A stretch of DNA of 64,000 bases from JAXMDT01 sp046348685 (GTDB lineage Bacteria; Pseudomonadota; Alphaproteobacteria; Rickettsiales; UBA998), in the NCBI GenBank assembly GCA_046348685.1, contig JAXMDT010000006.1, forward strand, positions 34,790 to 98,789, written 5' to 3'. Positions within the stretch are counted from its first letter, which is position 1; each line of letters begins with the position of its first letter. The translations under genes and the position numbers were made by a program. Of this stretch, positions 7,274 through 15,815 are shown one piece after another. Under the pieces are notes generated by a model. That model worked only from the letters and a program-made list of their open reading frames with translations. It had not been told where the DNA came from and did not search any database.

Positions 7274-8771
7274 TATGTTCTTCACCTGATTTAAGCCGTG
7301 CTAACAATTCATCAAATGGCTTACTGTTTTTCGCTGCCTCATAAAGTGCATGCTCATCTACCGTACCATGAGCAAACAATTCCTGCTCAATTGCCTGGAT
7401 AATTGGTCTGTTCATTGCGTCGGCATTTTCTCCTACGTAAAAACCGATCTGCAAAAGCGCATTACGCGCTTGAGCTGCCCTTTCCGCTATCACATGGTGT
7501 TTTGCGATTGCATCTTCCAGTGCTTCCTGAAGTGGTTGCCAAGCAGCTTCATATGCTGTGGCAAATCCTTTTATATAGTGTGTTGCTAAGGCATGGTCAT
7601 ACAGATGATTTTGAATAAGGCTCTGCTGAATCTGAAAATCATTTTTGCCTTCATAATGTTTTCTAAAAATAGCTAGAGAGTCTGCATCGATAAAAACAGG
7701 CAGGCGGTGTGGATCGACAGCGGTATCAAACTGAATTGTCAATGGCTTGTTGGGGTGCTTTTCATGGTCAGCGAGTAAAACAGCGGCATTGCTAACACTA
7801 AAATTGGGATTCGGTTTACCTGGAATGGCTTCCTGAAGTTCAAACGTCAGCGGGCTTACCACAACTGTGCTGGGCTCTGCGTAGCCGCCTAGGATATCTG
7901 CGGAAATAATATCAACATTCTTTTGAGATAAATAACTCAGGACGTTTTCCAAATTTGCGTGGGAGCGTGGGTTACTGTCGAAACGTGCGCCAATCAATCT
8001 AACTTGTAGTTTTCGATCGCCAAACCGCTTGAAGAAGCTATCGAGGCTTTGCGTATCCGATTCGTAATTTAAATGTACGATACCTGTTTTCTTAGTAGCC
8101 GGATCGCGTGCGATAATAGTGACGCATTCCCCGATATTGTCCGTGCCAATACAGGTTTTATTAGAAAAACCGGCTTCGCCTTCTTCAACGCGCTTTGCGG
8201 TAACATCTGTATTGCCTCCAGATTGCATATGCCGAGACATGCGCAAAGCTTGCTCCTGGACACCGGCCAATCTTTCTTGATAGCGTCTCGCGGTAGAGGG
8301 GGCGCTTCCAGCATAATGGGAGATCGTCTTGCCTAAAGCACTGTAGAGATAATCGATATCACGAAAGGCATGGTCTGTGCGTCCTAAATTTTCATGAATA
8401 TCGACTGCCTTTTGTAATAGCGGAATGCCATATTCTGCAGCAGGTTTTCCGTCTACATCGCCCTCTATGTTCAAGCATGACTGCCCTGCCATGGAATATG
8501 TATTACCTTGTTCAACATATTTTCCCTCGTGCCCATATGCATCTCCGGCTAGCTTATGTGACAGAATGCTTTCAGGTATATTTCCAGAGTTGAATGCATC
8601 ATAACCTTTTTGCTCCGCAGCACCTGCGGTAGAGTTTATATTTAAAACATATTGCAGGTTGGATTGCACGCGAGTGCGCGTGTTGAAACCGGATGGAAGC
8701 TTCATCAAGCGATCAATGAGATCGTTGAAAGCCGTAGATGTAATGGGTTCACCTTGGATAGAAAATGACAT
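7215..8771 (-). CDS. orphan protein with helical-repeat N-terminus and CheD-like Thr/Cys/His signature
   Basis: The 518-residue protein was not recognised as a whole. Residues ~50-180 are helical and TPR-like. Residues ~204-312 resemble the CheD/CNF deamidase fold: Thr210, Cys216 (in TDNIGEC) and His233 (in GIVHL) keep the spacing of CheD Thr21, Cys27 and His44 (6 and 17 residues). A later ADILGGYAE segment near residue 291 recalls the CheD KVFGG strand. If correct, it would deamidate a protein glutamine. No chemotaxis genes are nearby. Residues 320-490 are of unknown function, and the last ~20 come from the overlap with the plus-strand gene ending at 7273. Composition is AT-richer than the pur genes. 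Confidence 0.6.
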   Translation of the reverse strand: MSFSIQGEPITSTAFNDLIDRLMKLPSGFNTRTRVQSNLQYVLNINSTAGAAEQKGYDAFNSGNIPESILSHKLAGDAYGHEGKYVEQGNTYSMAGQSCLNIEGDVDGKPAAEYGIPLLQKAVDIHENLGRTDHAFRDIDYLYSALGKTISHYAGSAPSTARRYQERLAGVQEQALRMSRHMQSGGNTDVTAKRVEEGEAGFSNKTCIGTDNIGECVTIIARDPATKKTGIVHLNYESDTQSLDSFFKRFGDRKLQVRLIGARFDSNPRSHANLENVLSYLSQKNVDIISADILGGYAEPSTVVVSPLTFELQEAIPGKPNPNFSVSNAAVLLADHEKHPNKPLTIQFDTAVDPHRLPVFIDADSLAIFRKHYEGKNDFQIQQSLIQNHLYDHALATHYIKGFATAYEAAWQPLQEALEDAIAKHHVIAERAAQARNALLQIGFYVGENADAMNRPIIQAIEQELFAHGTVDEHALYEAAKNSKPFDELLARLKSGEEHISASGPRHARGPGQSPAAR

Positions 8772-8804
8772 ATCTAAATTCTTATTATTGGACGACGGAT
8801 CGTC

Positions 8805-8843
8805 ATATTCAGATATATCAATAGTTTGTTACGCTTTTATGGC
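8805..8843 (-). promoter_or_regulatory. candidate promoter with shared orphan-gene motif (site 4)
   Basis: Read on the minus strand, GCCATAAAAGCGTAACAAAC starts at 8843, 72 bases before the ATG at 8771. It matches site 3 (3841) at 15 of 20 positions and site 1 (1769) at 10 of the first 11. The -10 is less clear; GAATAT at 8810-8805 is the best candidate. Confidence 0.4.
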
Positions 8844-8856
8844 AGCGATTAAAAAT

Positions 8857-9189
8857 CTAAGCGGCTGATTTAATGCCTTTTTCGGCGAGAAGGCTTTGCA
8901 GTTCGCCTGATTCATACATTTCGCGGACGATGTCGCAGCCGCCGAGAAATTCGCCTTTGACGTAAAGCTGCGGGATCGTCGGCCAGTTGGCGAAGTCCTT
9001 GATACCTTGACGAATATCGGGATCAGTAAGGACGTTCACATCATAGACATCCACGCCAAGGCGCTCCATAATGCTGGCAACCGCCGCAGAAAACCCGCAC
9101 TGCGGCAGTTTTTTGCTGCCCTTCATGTAGAGTACGACGTCGTGGCTCGAAATGTCGTTCTGAATGCGGTCGAAAACGGGGTTGCTCAT
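8857..9189 (-). CDS. grxD: monothiol glutaredoxin Grx4/GrxD
   Basis: The 110-residue CGFS-type glutaredoxin should bind a [2Fe-2S] cluster with glutathione and deliver it, typically together with a BolA protein. It has the CGFS active site near residue 32, the WPTIPQLYVKGEF cis-Pro segment near residue 69 and the GGCDIV glutathione-binding motif. The length is standard. It is the last gene of the purL-methyltransferase-bolA-grxD series. bolA lies 57 bases upstream, matching the known functional partnership. Confidence 0.95.
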   Translation of the reverse strand: MSNPVFDRIQNDISSHDVVLYMKGSKKLPQCGFSAAVASIMERLGVDVYDVNVLTDPDIRQGIKDFANWPTIPQLYVKGEFLGGCDIVREMYESGELQSLLAEKGIKSAA

Positions 9190-9246
9190 AAGTTCTGATG
9201 TAGTGATTTCTGCCGCAAAAGCAAGTGAAACGCTTCGTAACGGCGA

Positions 9247-9483
9247 TTATGCAGGCCTGGTGACGGTTTTAAAGCTGAATGCATGCAGCGTGGTCCCCAT
9301 GTCGGTGCCCAAGGCATCGTAAATCAGCTGATGCTGCCTGACGCGGGGAAGACCGGAAAATGCGGAAGAAACAATGGTCGCCTGCCAATGATCGCCATCG
9401 CCCGCAAGATCAGTGAAATCGATTTCGGCATCTGGCAGCTTCGCTTTGATGCGCCGCGCGATTTCTTCCGAAGACATGGGCAT
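9247..9483 (-). CDS. bolA: BolA family protein
   Basis: The 78-residue small alpha/beta protein has the BolA pattern: an N-terminal helix (SSEEIARRIKAKLPDA), a central strand region and the helix-turn-helix-like HQLIYDALGTDMGTTLHAF with the conserved His used for cluster coordination. It should partner with the CGFS glutaredoxin downstream in iron-sulfur handling or iron sensing. The ATG at 9483 shares bases with the TAA of the upstream methyltransferase (TAATG), so translation is probably coupled. A second ATG two codons later is an alternative. Confidence 0.88.
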   Translation of the reverse strand: MPMSSEEIARRIKAKLPDAEIDFTDLAGDGDHWQATIVSSAFSGLPRVRQHQLIYDALGTDMGTTLHAFSFKTVTRPA

Positions 9484-10832
9484 TATTTCTTCGCCGTGCG
9501 CTTCAAGCTATTCGCATGCAAAACATCAGGTGTCACGTATGCCGGAACAGATGAATGGCGCAAGAAAACAATATCATGAGCGCGCAAATCTTTATAAAGT
9601 TGTTTAAAATGCCTACTTACTTCTTCGCGAGATAGATTCATTCGCTGGCTTACTTCATCTAAAATATTGCCAATTGTACGATTACCATCCATGGCCAAAA
9701 CAAGTGCTGCTGTTGATGGAAAAATATCTACGATAATTGGGTCGTTCATCATGGGATTCATAAACATGATGTTGTTGCCTTCCGCAGTCAAAACCATTTT
9801 CAAGAACGGCTTCATGTGAGCCGAAAAGCTATAATTAACAACAGGAATAAAATTCTCATCCGTTTCATCTGGTTCTGTAAGATCATAACGCGCGGCGTAA
9901 AATGTGTGCATTATTATATTACAGGACAAATTTTCCGCCAATGCCTGCTTTTCAATAGGCGTTAGACTTTCAATTTCTGACTGAAGCGCTTCATTTAAAA
10001 TAAAGTGCGAAGGGTCGTAAATGCGGGCACCGCTTGTAAAGGGATGCTGCAGGCTAATCGATTTTAAACCTGCCGATGCTACAAATTCGTAAAGTTCGGG
10101 AATAGTATAGGCTCTGTCTTGAGGGTGTAAAAGCAAATCAAAGATTCCGCTATCGGTCGCTAAATCCTCCCGAAACATTTTTTGGGCGAACATAAACCAA
10201 TTACCCAAAGGTAAGTTGCTTAGCAGATCACGCGTCATTTTGATTTTTTTTGCTCGTGAATCCACATTACGTAACATAGTGCGAAGAGCATCCTGAAGTG
10301 GATACACTCCTAATCTTCCATATTTTCCGTATACCATAAGACACATAACGCCTTCCGGCGATAGCACGGATGTTAACGATGCAAGTCCTTCTTCTGGGTC
10401 ATTCAAATGGTGAAGGACACCGGAGCAGTTGATATAGTCAAATTTGCCAAGGCCCATTTTAGGAATGTCAAGAAGAGATGCATGTAGAAAAGTGATGTTA
10501 TTTTTCAGTCCGCGAATTTCGGCGCGCTCCTTCGCTATGGCAATAGATGCTTTACTCAAGTCTACATGTACGACTTCGGCGCCAAGAGTTCCATACTGTT
10601 CAGCTGTGTAAATTGTCGTATCACCCGTACCACCACCAGCAACAAGAATTCTAAAATTTTTATCAAACTGTTTTTTCCCACCAAAACAATAGTGATTAAG
10701 TCTATCCGGCATCTCTACGTAAGGTGCCATTATACCAATTTTTTCAGATTGCGGATCGCGCGGCGGGTACGGATAATCCTCGTACTGCTCTTTTACTTCC
10801 TGCAGAAAATTCGCCTTATTCGCTTTTGCCAT
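9483..10832 (-). CDS. SAM-dependent methyltransferase of unknown substrate
   Basis: The 449-residue class I methyltransferase has motif I VAGGGTGDTT (residues 64-73), the acidic residue ending the second strand at Asp91 and motif IV DYINCSGVLHHL (residues ~130-141). The N-terminus carries YEDYPYPPRDP, seen in a group of uncharacterised methyltransferases. Residues ~300-440 form a separate C-terminal domain ending in a winged-helix-like stretch. Both ends overlap neighbours by one base (TAATG with purL upstream and bolA downstream), so it is embedded in the operon, yet it is visibly AT-richer than purL. It is probably an insertion into a purL-bolA-grxD order. The substrate is unknown. Confidence 0.8.
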   Translation of the reverse strand: MAKANKANFLQEVKEQYEDYPYPPRDPQSEKIGIMAPYVEMPDRLNHYCFGGKKQFDKNFRILVAGGGTGDTTIYTAEQYGTLGAEVVHVDLSKASIAIAKERAEIRGLKNNITFLHASLLDIPKMGLGKFDYINCSGVLHHLNDPEEGLASLTSVLSPEGVMCLMVYGKYGRLGVYPLQDALRTMLRNVDSRAKKIKMTRDLLSNLPLGNWFMFAQKMFREDLATDSGIFDLLLHPQDRAYTIPELYEFVASAGLKSISLQHPFTSGARIYDPSHFILNEALQSEIESLTPIEKQALAENLSCNIIMHTFYAARYDLTEPDETDENFIPVVNYSFSAHMKPFLKMVLTAEGNNIMFMNPMMNDPIIVDIFPSTAALVLAMDGNRTIGNILDEVSQRMNLSREEVSRHFKQLYKDLRAHDIVFLRHSSVPAYVTPDVLHANSLKRTAKK

Positions 10833-13045
10833 TACGCATTGCCTTTCATGTAGGTGGGCATCCAGGTTTCGTTGAGCTGGCGCAGCGCGGTTATAGATTC
10901 CGCAAACACGCCATCCAGTTTCAGCTGATCGCCGCCGGTTTTGCCAATCTCTGCAATTGCGATGCCAGCTTTTTTAGCCTCAGATAATACTGTATTTTTT
11001 GCGTGCTGTTTGACGGCCAGGATATAGCGGGCTTGGTCTTCTCCAAATAGAAACGCGGTGTCCATGCCGCAGGCGAGGGAAGCGCCAATGCCGCTGCCAA
11101 GGCACATTTCGGCGATGCTAATCAGTAGGCCGCCATCCGATATATCATGACAGGCGGCGATAGTTCCAGACTGAATCTGGGCGCGAACGAAATCACCATT
11201 TTTCTTTTCCGCAGCGAGGTCGACCGGCGGCGGCGCGCCTTCTTCGCGACCATGGATTTCACGCAAGTAGAGCGATGCACCGAGATGCCCTTTTGTCTCG
11301 CCAACGAGAAACAGCGCGAGGTTTTCTTCCTTGATCACATGCGAGACATGTTTCGTTGAATCTTTAAGGATGCCAACACCTCCAATCGCGGGCGTGGGCT
11401 GAATACCGCTGCCGTTGGTTTCATTGTAAAGCGAGACGTTGCCGCTGATGATGGGGTAATTGAGCGCCGTGCATGCTTCGGCCATACCTTGCAGGCAGCC
11501 GACGATCTGTCCCATGATTTCCGGCTTTTCCGGATTGCCGAAATTGAGGCAGTTGGTGATGGCGAGCGGCGATCCGCCAACGGCGGTGATGTTACGCCAG
11601 GTTTCGGCAACGGCTTGCTTGCCGCCTTCGACCGGATCGGAATAGCAATAACGCGGCGTGCAGTCCGTACTAATGGCGAGCGCTTTTTTGGTGCCATGGA
11701 CGCGCACGAGCGCGGCATCGCCTCCCGGCTTGATGACCGTATCGTTCATCACCTGATGGTCGTACTGTTCCCAGATCCAGCGCTTGGATGCGAGGTCTGG
11801 GCAGCCGAGCAATTTTTTCAGCGAAAGGGCAATGTCGGGATGCGAGTCAATCTTCGGGGATGCTGATTGATCGCCACGCTTCTTCACTTCGTACGGGCGC
11901 TGGTAAACAGGAGATTCAGATGAAATCGGTGCAACGGGCATATCGCCAACGACTTCGCCATTCATCTTGAGGACGAGGCGGCCAGTGTCGGTGAGATGGC
12001 CGATGGTCGCGAAATCAAGCTCCCATTTTTTGAAAATCTCTTCGGCCATTTTGGTGCGCTCGGGCTTCAGCACCATCAGCATGCGCTCCTGCGATTCGGA
12101 GAGCATGATTTCATACGGCGTCATGTTTTCCTCGCGCTGGGGCACATGCTCCAGATTAAGCTCGATGCCGAGATTCCCTTTACCCGCCATTTCGAGCGAG
12201 GAGCAGGTAAGGCCCGCTGCGCCCATATCCTGAATGGCGATGATGGCATCGGTCTGCATCAATTCGAGGCACGCTTCAATGAGGAGTTTTTCGGTGAACG
12301 GATCGCCAACTTGCACGGTGGGGCGTTTTTCTTCGGTGCCCTCGGAGAATTCAGCGGATGCCATCGTTGCGCCGTGAATCCCGTCACGGCCGGTTTTCGA
12401 GCCAACATAGACGACCGGATTGCCGACGCCAGCTGCGGCGGAATAAAAAATCTTGTCCTGATCGGCGAGACCCACCGTCATCGCGTTGACGAGGATATTC
12501 CCGTTGTAGGAGGGATGGAAAATACATTCGCCGCCAACTGTTGGCACGCCAACGCAATTGCCATAAAATCCGATGCCGCTGACGACGCCGGAAATCAGGT
12601 GGCGCGTTTTTGGGTGATCCGGCGAGCCGAAGCGCAGCGCGTTCATGTTGGCGATCGGACGCGCGCCCATCGTGAACACATCGCGGAGAATACCGCCGAC
12701 ACCAGTGGCCGCGCCCTGAAACGGTTCGATGAAGGAGGGGTGGTTGTGCGATTCCATTTTAAAGATCGCGGCCTGGTTATCACCAATGTCAATAACCCCT
12801 GCATTCTCGCCGGGACCGCAAATGACCCACGGCGCTTTTGTCGGCAGTTTGGAGAGCCAGGGGCGTGTGGTTTTATAGGAGCAGTGCTCGCTCCACATGA
12901 CGGAGAAAATGCCAAGCTCGACGAGGTTCGGCTCGCGGCCCATGATGTCTAGAATTTTCTGGTATTCTTCAGAGGTCAGCCCGTGCTCTTTAACAACGTC
13001 CGGAGTGATGGCTGATTGTGTTTTGGAAATAGCGGCTTGCTGCAT
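10832..13045 (-). CDS. purL: phosphoribosylformylglycinamidine synthase subunit PurL
   Basis: The 737-residue protein is the short (SmPurL) form that works as a complex with PurQ and PurS. It converts FGAR, ATP and glutamine-derived ammonia to FGAM, the fourth step of purine synthesis. The N-terminus carries SVMWSEHCSYKTTRPWL. Conserved ATP and substrate segments include ESHNHPSFIEPFQGAATGVG and the glycine-rich VVSGIGFYGNC. Both synthetase-type halves are present and the length is normal. purQ and purS lie upstream but are separated by two orphan genes. The stop overlaps the start of the methyltransferase gene. Confidence 0.96.
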   Translation of the reverse strand: MQQAAISKTQSAITPDVVKEHGLTSEEYQKILDIMGREPNLVELGIFSVMWSEHCSYKTTRPWLSKLPTKAPWVICGPGENAGVIDIGDNQAAIFKMESHNHPSFIEPFQGAATGVGGILRDVFTMGARPIANMNALRFGSPDHPKTRHLISGVVSGIGFYGNCVGVPTVGGECIFHPSYNGNILVNAMTVGLADQDKIFYSAAAGVGNPVVYVGSKTGRDGIHGATMASAEFSEGTEEKRPTVQVGDPFTEKLLIEACLELMQTDAIIAIQDMGAAGLTCSSLEMAGKGNLGIELNLEHVPQREENMTPYEIMLSESQERMLMVLKPERTKMAEEIFKKWELDFATIGHLTDTGRLVLKMNGEVVGDMPVAPISSESPVYQRPYEVKKRGDQSASPKIDSHPDIALSLKKLLGCPDLASKRWIWEQYDHQVMNDTVIKPGGDAALVRVHGTKKALAISTDCTPRYCYSDPVEGGKQAVAETWRNITAVGGSPLAITNCLNFGNPEKPEIMGQIVGCLQGMAEACTALNYPIISGNVSLYNETNGSGIQPTPAIGGVGILKDSTKHVSHVIKEENLALFLVGETKGHLGASLYLREIHGREEGAPPPVDLAAEKKNGDFVRAQIQSGTIAACHDISDGGLLISIAEMCLGSGIGASLACGMDTAFLFGEDQARYILAVKQHAKNTVLSEAKKAGIAIAEIGKTGGDQLKLDGVFAESITALRQLNETWMPTYMKGNA

Positions 13046-13095
13046 GAAAGCAGCGTATAAAGCATAATTCTTAACGGGTCAAATGGTTGAACGTG

Positions 13096-14124
13096 CTATC
13101 CAACCTGCACGCTATCCACCTTGCTGGCCTGGAATTCCTGCTGGGCGACCTGCGCATTCCGAATTGTCGGCGAGCCATGTTCGGCATGATGGGCATCGGC
13201 CACTTCCATCATACCCGAAACCAGGCCAGATTTTGCTAGCAAGGCTTTTATTTCGGCCGCCTTCTCAAAGGCGGCCATTTCTGACGTTTTCGTATGACCA
13301 GTGGGCGATTCCCATTTGTACGTTGCAGGAAGCAAATTTTCTGACAATACGATTTGATCTTCCACAGCAGCAATGCGTTCTTGAGTGGTTCGCTCTGGAA
13401 CTGGTTCAGCTTTCGCCAGCACTGCTTCCTGGCCGTCAGGTACTTTACCATCGCGGTCTTTCTCAGCTGTTTTTTTCGCTTCCAATTCCTCTGCACCGCG
13501 CTCTCTTTCCTGATCGCGCTGGGCGACTTCAGCAACCTTAGTGGCTTCCTGCTGTTCGGCTGTTTCGCGTTTGCCTGAATCCTCTCTTTGCGCAGCTTCT
13601 GATTCAGCTTTTTTGGCATCGCTTTCAGGATGATCTTTGTCAGCTTCTGCGGCAGATTTTTCTTTAGGTTTTTGTTCTGTCAGCATCTGATGTGCAATAT
13701 CACCATCTAGGTCTGCTTGTGCAACAACGGGCTGTGTGCCCGCGGTATCCAAATCGTTTTCTTTTCCTTCCGCTACGACTTCGGAATCATCTCCCGATTC
13801 GGCGTCCGCGGTTTGCGTTTCTCTTTCCGTTTCGGCGGCAGCGCGAGCGTTATGTTCGTGTTCTGCTTGTGCGGCAATAGCATCCGCCATCCGCTGCTCC
13901 TGCACATTTTCAAGGGCAGTCTTGGCCTGCTCCGCTTCCATTTGCTGCTGGGCTGCCAGTACGCAATCTTCGTTGGGATGCAGCAAACCAAGCCAAGTCG
14001 CCTTGATAGCGTTTTCAAGCTCGGCCGCATCGAATTTGCCTGCCCCATATTCCTTGGCGCAGCCCGTGGCCTCGCTAAAGGAAATAGCCGTTTTCATTGG
14101 ATCGAAGCTAATATCATCCGTCAT
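13096..14124 (-). CDS. acidic low-complexity coiled-coil protein, unknown function
   Basis: This is an unrecognised 342-residue protein. The first ~60 residues look globular (MTDDISFDPMKTAISFSEATG...). Residues ~65-230 are almost only Glu, Ala, Gln, Lys and Asp and should form a coiled coil or disordered rod. The last ~80 residues regain mixed composition. There is no signal peptide or membrane segment. It lies between purQ and purL, where most alphaproteobacteria have no gene, and it has a TATAAT-like box (minus strand, near 14163-14168) ahead of its ATG. It is probably an acquired orphan using the operon joint. Confidence 0.6.
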   Translation of the reverse strand: MTDDISFDPMKTAISFSEATGCAKEYGAGKFDAAELENAIKATWLGLLHPNEDCVLAAQQQMEAEQAKTALENVQEQRMADAIAAQAEHEHNARAAAETERETQTADAESGDDSEVVAEGKENDLDTAGTQPVVAQADLDGDIAHQMLTEQKPKEKSAAEADKDHPESDAKKAESEAAQREDSGKRETAEQQEATKVAEVAQRDQERERGAEELEAKKTAEKDRDGKVPDGQEAVLAKAEPVPERTTQERIAAVEDQIVLSENLLPATYKWESPTGHTKTSEMAAFEKAAEIKALLAKSGLVSGMMEVADAHHAEHGSPTIRNAQVAQQEFQASKVDSVQVG

Positions 14125-14188
14125 GCTTTGAGAATACTAAGCAAGTGTTAACAAACAGTAATAATTATAGCAGAATAGCGGATTTTTT

Positions 14189-14470
14189 CTAGGAAAGATC
14201 AGGTTCCAGTGTCCCTGCCGCTTCATAGGATGACTGTCCGCTGAAGACAATTCCTGCCAATTCAGACGCTCTAAGAAATAAGGCGGCTTTTTCTCCGGCA
14301 TCAATCAAATTATAAGTCGCGAGGTCGTAATGATTCGTAAGTTCAATGAGTTGCTTAAAAACCGAGCTAGCGATTTCAGCTTCTAAGTAGCGCTTAGAGC
14401 TAGTCTGTGACTCAGCCAGGTAATGCGCAAGGCAGGTTTCCGAGTCATTTTTTGTCCATGAATCCAGCAT
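14189..14470 (-). CDS. small hypothetical protein between purQ and purL
   Basis: This is an unrecognised 93-residue protein, mostly helical (KRYLEAEIASSVFKQLIELT), with no membrane segment. An AT-rich 86-base gap with GTAACAAAACT and several TTAATT runs separates it from purQ. It precedes the acidic coiled-coil gene, and the two may form a small accessory unit within the purine cluster. There is little to support a function. Confidence 0.5.
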   Translation of the reverse strand: MLDSWTKNDSETCLAHYLAESQTSSKRYLEAEIASSVFKQLIELTNHYDLATYNLIDAGEKAALFLRASELAGIVFSGQSSYEAAGTLEPDLS

Positions 14471-14556
14471 TGCTTAACTATAACAGATACAGCGTCCTGC
14501 AAAATTGAAGAAATAATTACAAAACAATTAATTACAGTTTTGTTACAACGGAATAT

Positions 14557-15270
14557 TCAGGCAGCGAGCAGGCTTAAAAATACCCCTTTGCCGTCCGTGC
14601 CGCCAGTAGCGATGTCGCAGACACGTTCTGGATGCGGCATCATACCAAGGACGTTTTTTTCCTTATTGAAAATGCCCGCGATGTGATTAAGCGAGCCATT
14701 CGGATTATAGCTAACGGCCAGTTTTCCTTCAGGGGAGCAGTAACGGAATGCGACCTGCGCGTTATCCTCGATGGCTTTGATCGTATCGCTATCCGCCGTA
14801 TAATTGCCGTCATGGTGTGCGACCGGCACTTCCAGCACCTGATCTTTTTGATACTGGCTGGTGAAGACGGTTTGGTTGTTTTCCACCCTCAAATGAACAT
14901 GTCTGCAAACGAAGGAAAGGCCTGCATTGCGCATCAGCGTGCCAGGCAGCAGCCCGGATTCGGTAAGAATCTGGAAGCCGTTGCAGATGCCCATGACGTA
15001 GCGGCCTTCGGACGCATGTCTCTTGATCGCGGCCATGATGGGCGAGCGTGCGGCCATGGCGCCACTGCGGAGGTAATCTCCGTACGAAAACCCACCGGGA
15101 ACAATCACCAGATCGAGTTTGGGCATTGACGTATCGCGGTGCCAGATATAGCTGGCTTCGCCCTTGGCATTGGCAGCTTCTGCCCATGCGCCGGAAAGCA
15201 AGGATTTTGAGGTGCTTAATGCATCCCGATCGCAGTTAGAGCCGGGGAATTGAATGACGCCTATTTTCAT
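14557..15270 (-). CDS. purQ: phosphoribosylformylglycinamidine synthase subunit PurQ (glutaminase)
   Basis: The 237-residue class I glutamine amidotransferase supplies ammonia to PurL. The start KIGVIQFPGSNCD, the nucleophile motif GICNGFQIL with the catalytic Cys near residue 95, and the C-terminal MPHPER with the catalytic His are all visible. The length is normal. It begins immediately after the purS stop, so PurS and PurQ are translated from one transcript. Confidence 0.95.
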   Translation of the reverse strand: MKIGVIQFPGSNCDRDALSTSKSLLSGAWAEAANAKGEASYIWHRDTSMPKLDLVIVPGGFSYGDYLRSGAMAARSPIMAAIKRHASEGRYVMGICNGFQILTESGLLPGTLMRNAGLSFVCRHVHLRVENNQTVFTSQYQKDQVLEVPVAHHDGNYTADSDTIKAIEDNAQVAFRYCSPEGKLAVSYNPNGSLNHIAGIFNKEKNVLGMMPHPERVCDIATGGTDGKGVFLSLLAA

Positions 15271-15510
15271 TTATGCGATTTCGACTTTGTAATTCTCGAT
15301 AACCGTATTGGCGAGCAGCTGATCGCACATGGATTTCAGCTTCTGCTCAGCTTTGGATTTGTCTTTTTCGTTTACTTCAACTTCGATGAATTTACCGACA
15401 CGGACATTTTCGACTTCGCTGAAGCCAAGGCTATGGAGCGCATTATTAATGGCTTTACCTTGCGGGTCTAAAACACCATTTTTCAAAGTGATATGGACAG
15501 TGGCTTTCAT
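15271..15510 (-). CDS. purS: phosphoribosylformylglycinamidine synthase subunit PurS
   Basis: The 79-residue protein bridges PurL and PurQ in the FGAM synthase complex. The pattern KATVHITLKNGVLDPQGKAI, followed by LGFSEVENVRVGKFIEVEV, is typical. It is directly adjacent to purQ without a gap. It is probably the first gene of the minus-strand purS-purQ-purL transcript, since an oppositely oriented small gene separates it from purC. Confidence 0.95.
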   Translation of the reverse strand: MKATVHITLKNGVLDPQGKAINNALHSLGFSEVENVRVGKFIEVEVNEKDKSKAEQKLKSMCDQLLANTVIENYKVEIA

Positions 15511-15591
15511 AATCTATAAATATTAAAATAACTTAACTTTAATCTATTTTTGCGTTATACTACCGATCTAGTCAACAAAAAAGGAAATAAT

Positions 15592-15810
15592 ATGGCCGAA
15601 GATTTAACTCCAGAACGGTTTGCTGAACAAGAGGCTCACCCCGAACAGGCAAAGCCTGCGTTTACTGCAGAACAATTTGCTGCAATATTAAATAAGGCAG
15701 GTCACCGTAAACCACAGGGAGTTTCAGACCCGCAACACGCATCTGACCATGGTGCGCCGAATTCAGTGGGTGGGAAAACCGCTACAAAAGGCGACCTTCC
15801 ACCACACTAA
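15592..15810 (+). CDS. small polar hypothetical protein
   Basis: This is an unrecognised 72-residue protein, very polar, with Gln, Pro, His and Lys prominent and a disordered-looking C-terminal half. The ATG at 15592 has AAGGAAA six bases upstream, and a TATACT box lies at 15556-15561. It is oriented against purS and purC, which it separates. It may be an acquired orphan. Only the clear ribosome-binding site and box support its reality. Confidence 0.5.
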   Translation: MAEDLTPERFAEQEAHPEQAKPAFTAEQFAAILNKAGHRKPQGVSDPQHASDHGAPNSVGGKTATKGDLPPH

Positions 15811-15815
15811 CATTA

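Noticed and set aside
11996..12952. 318-codon plus-strand frame opposite purL
   Set aside because: It mirrors purL codon structure, has no ribosome site and matches no family.
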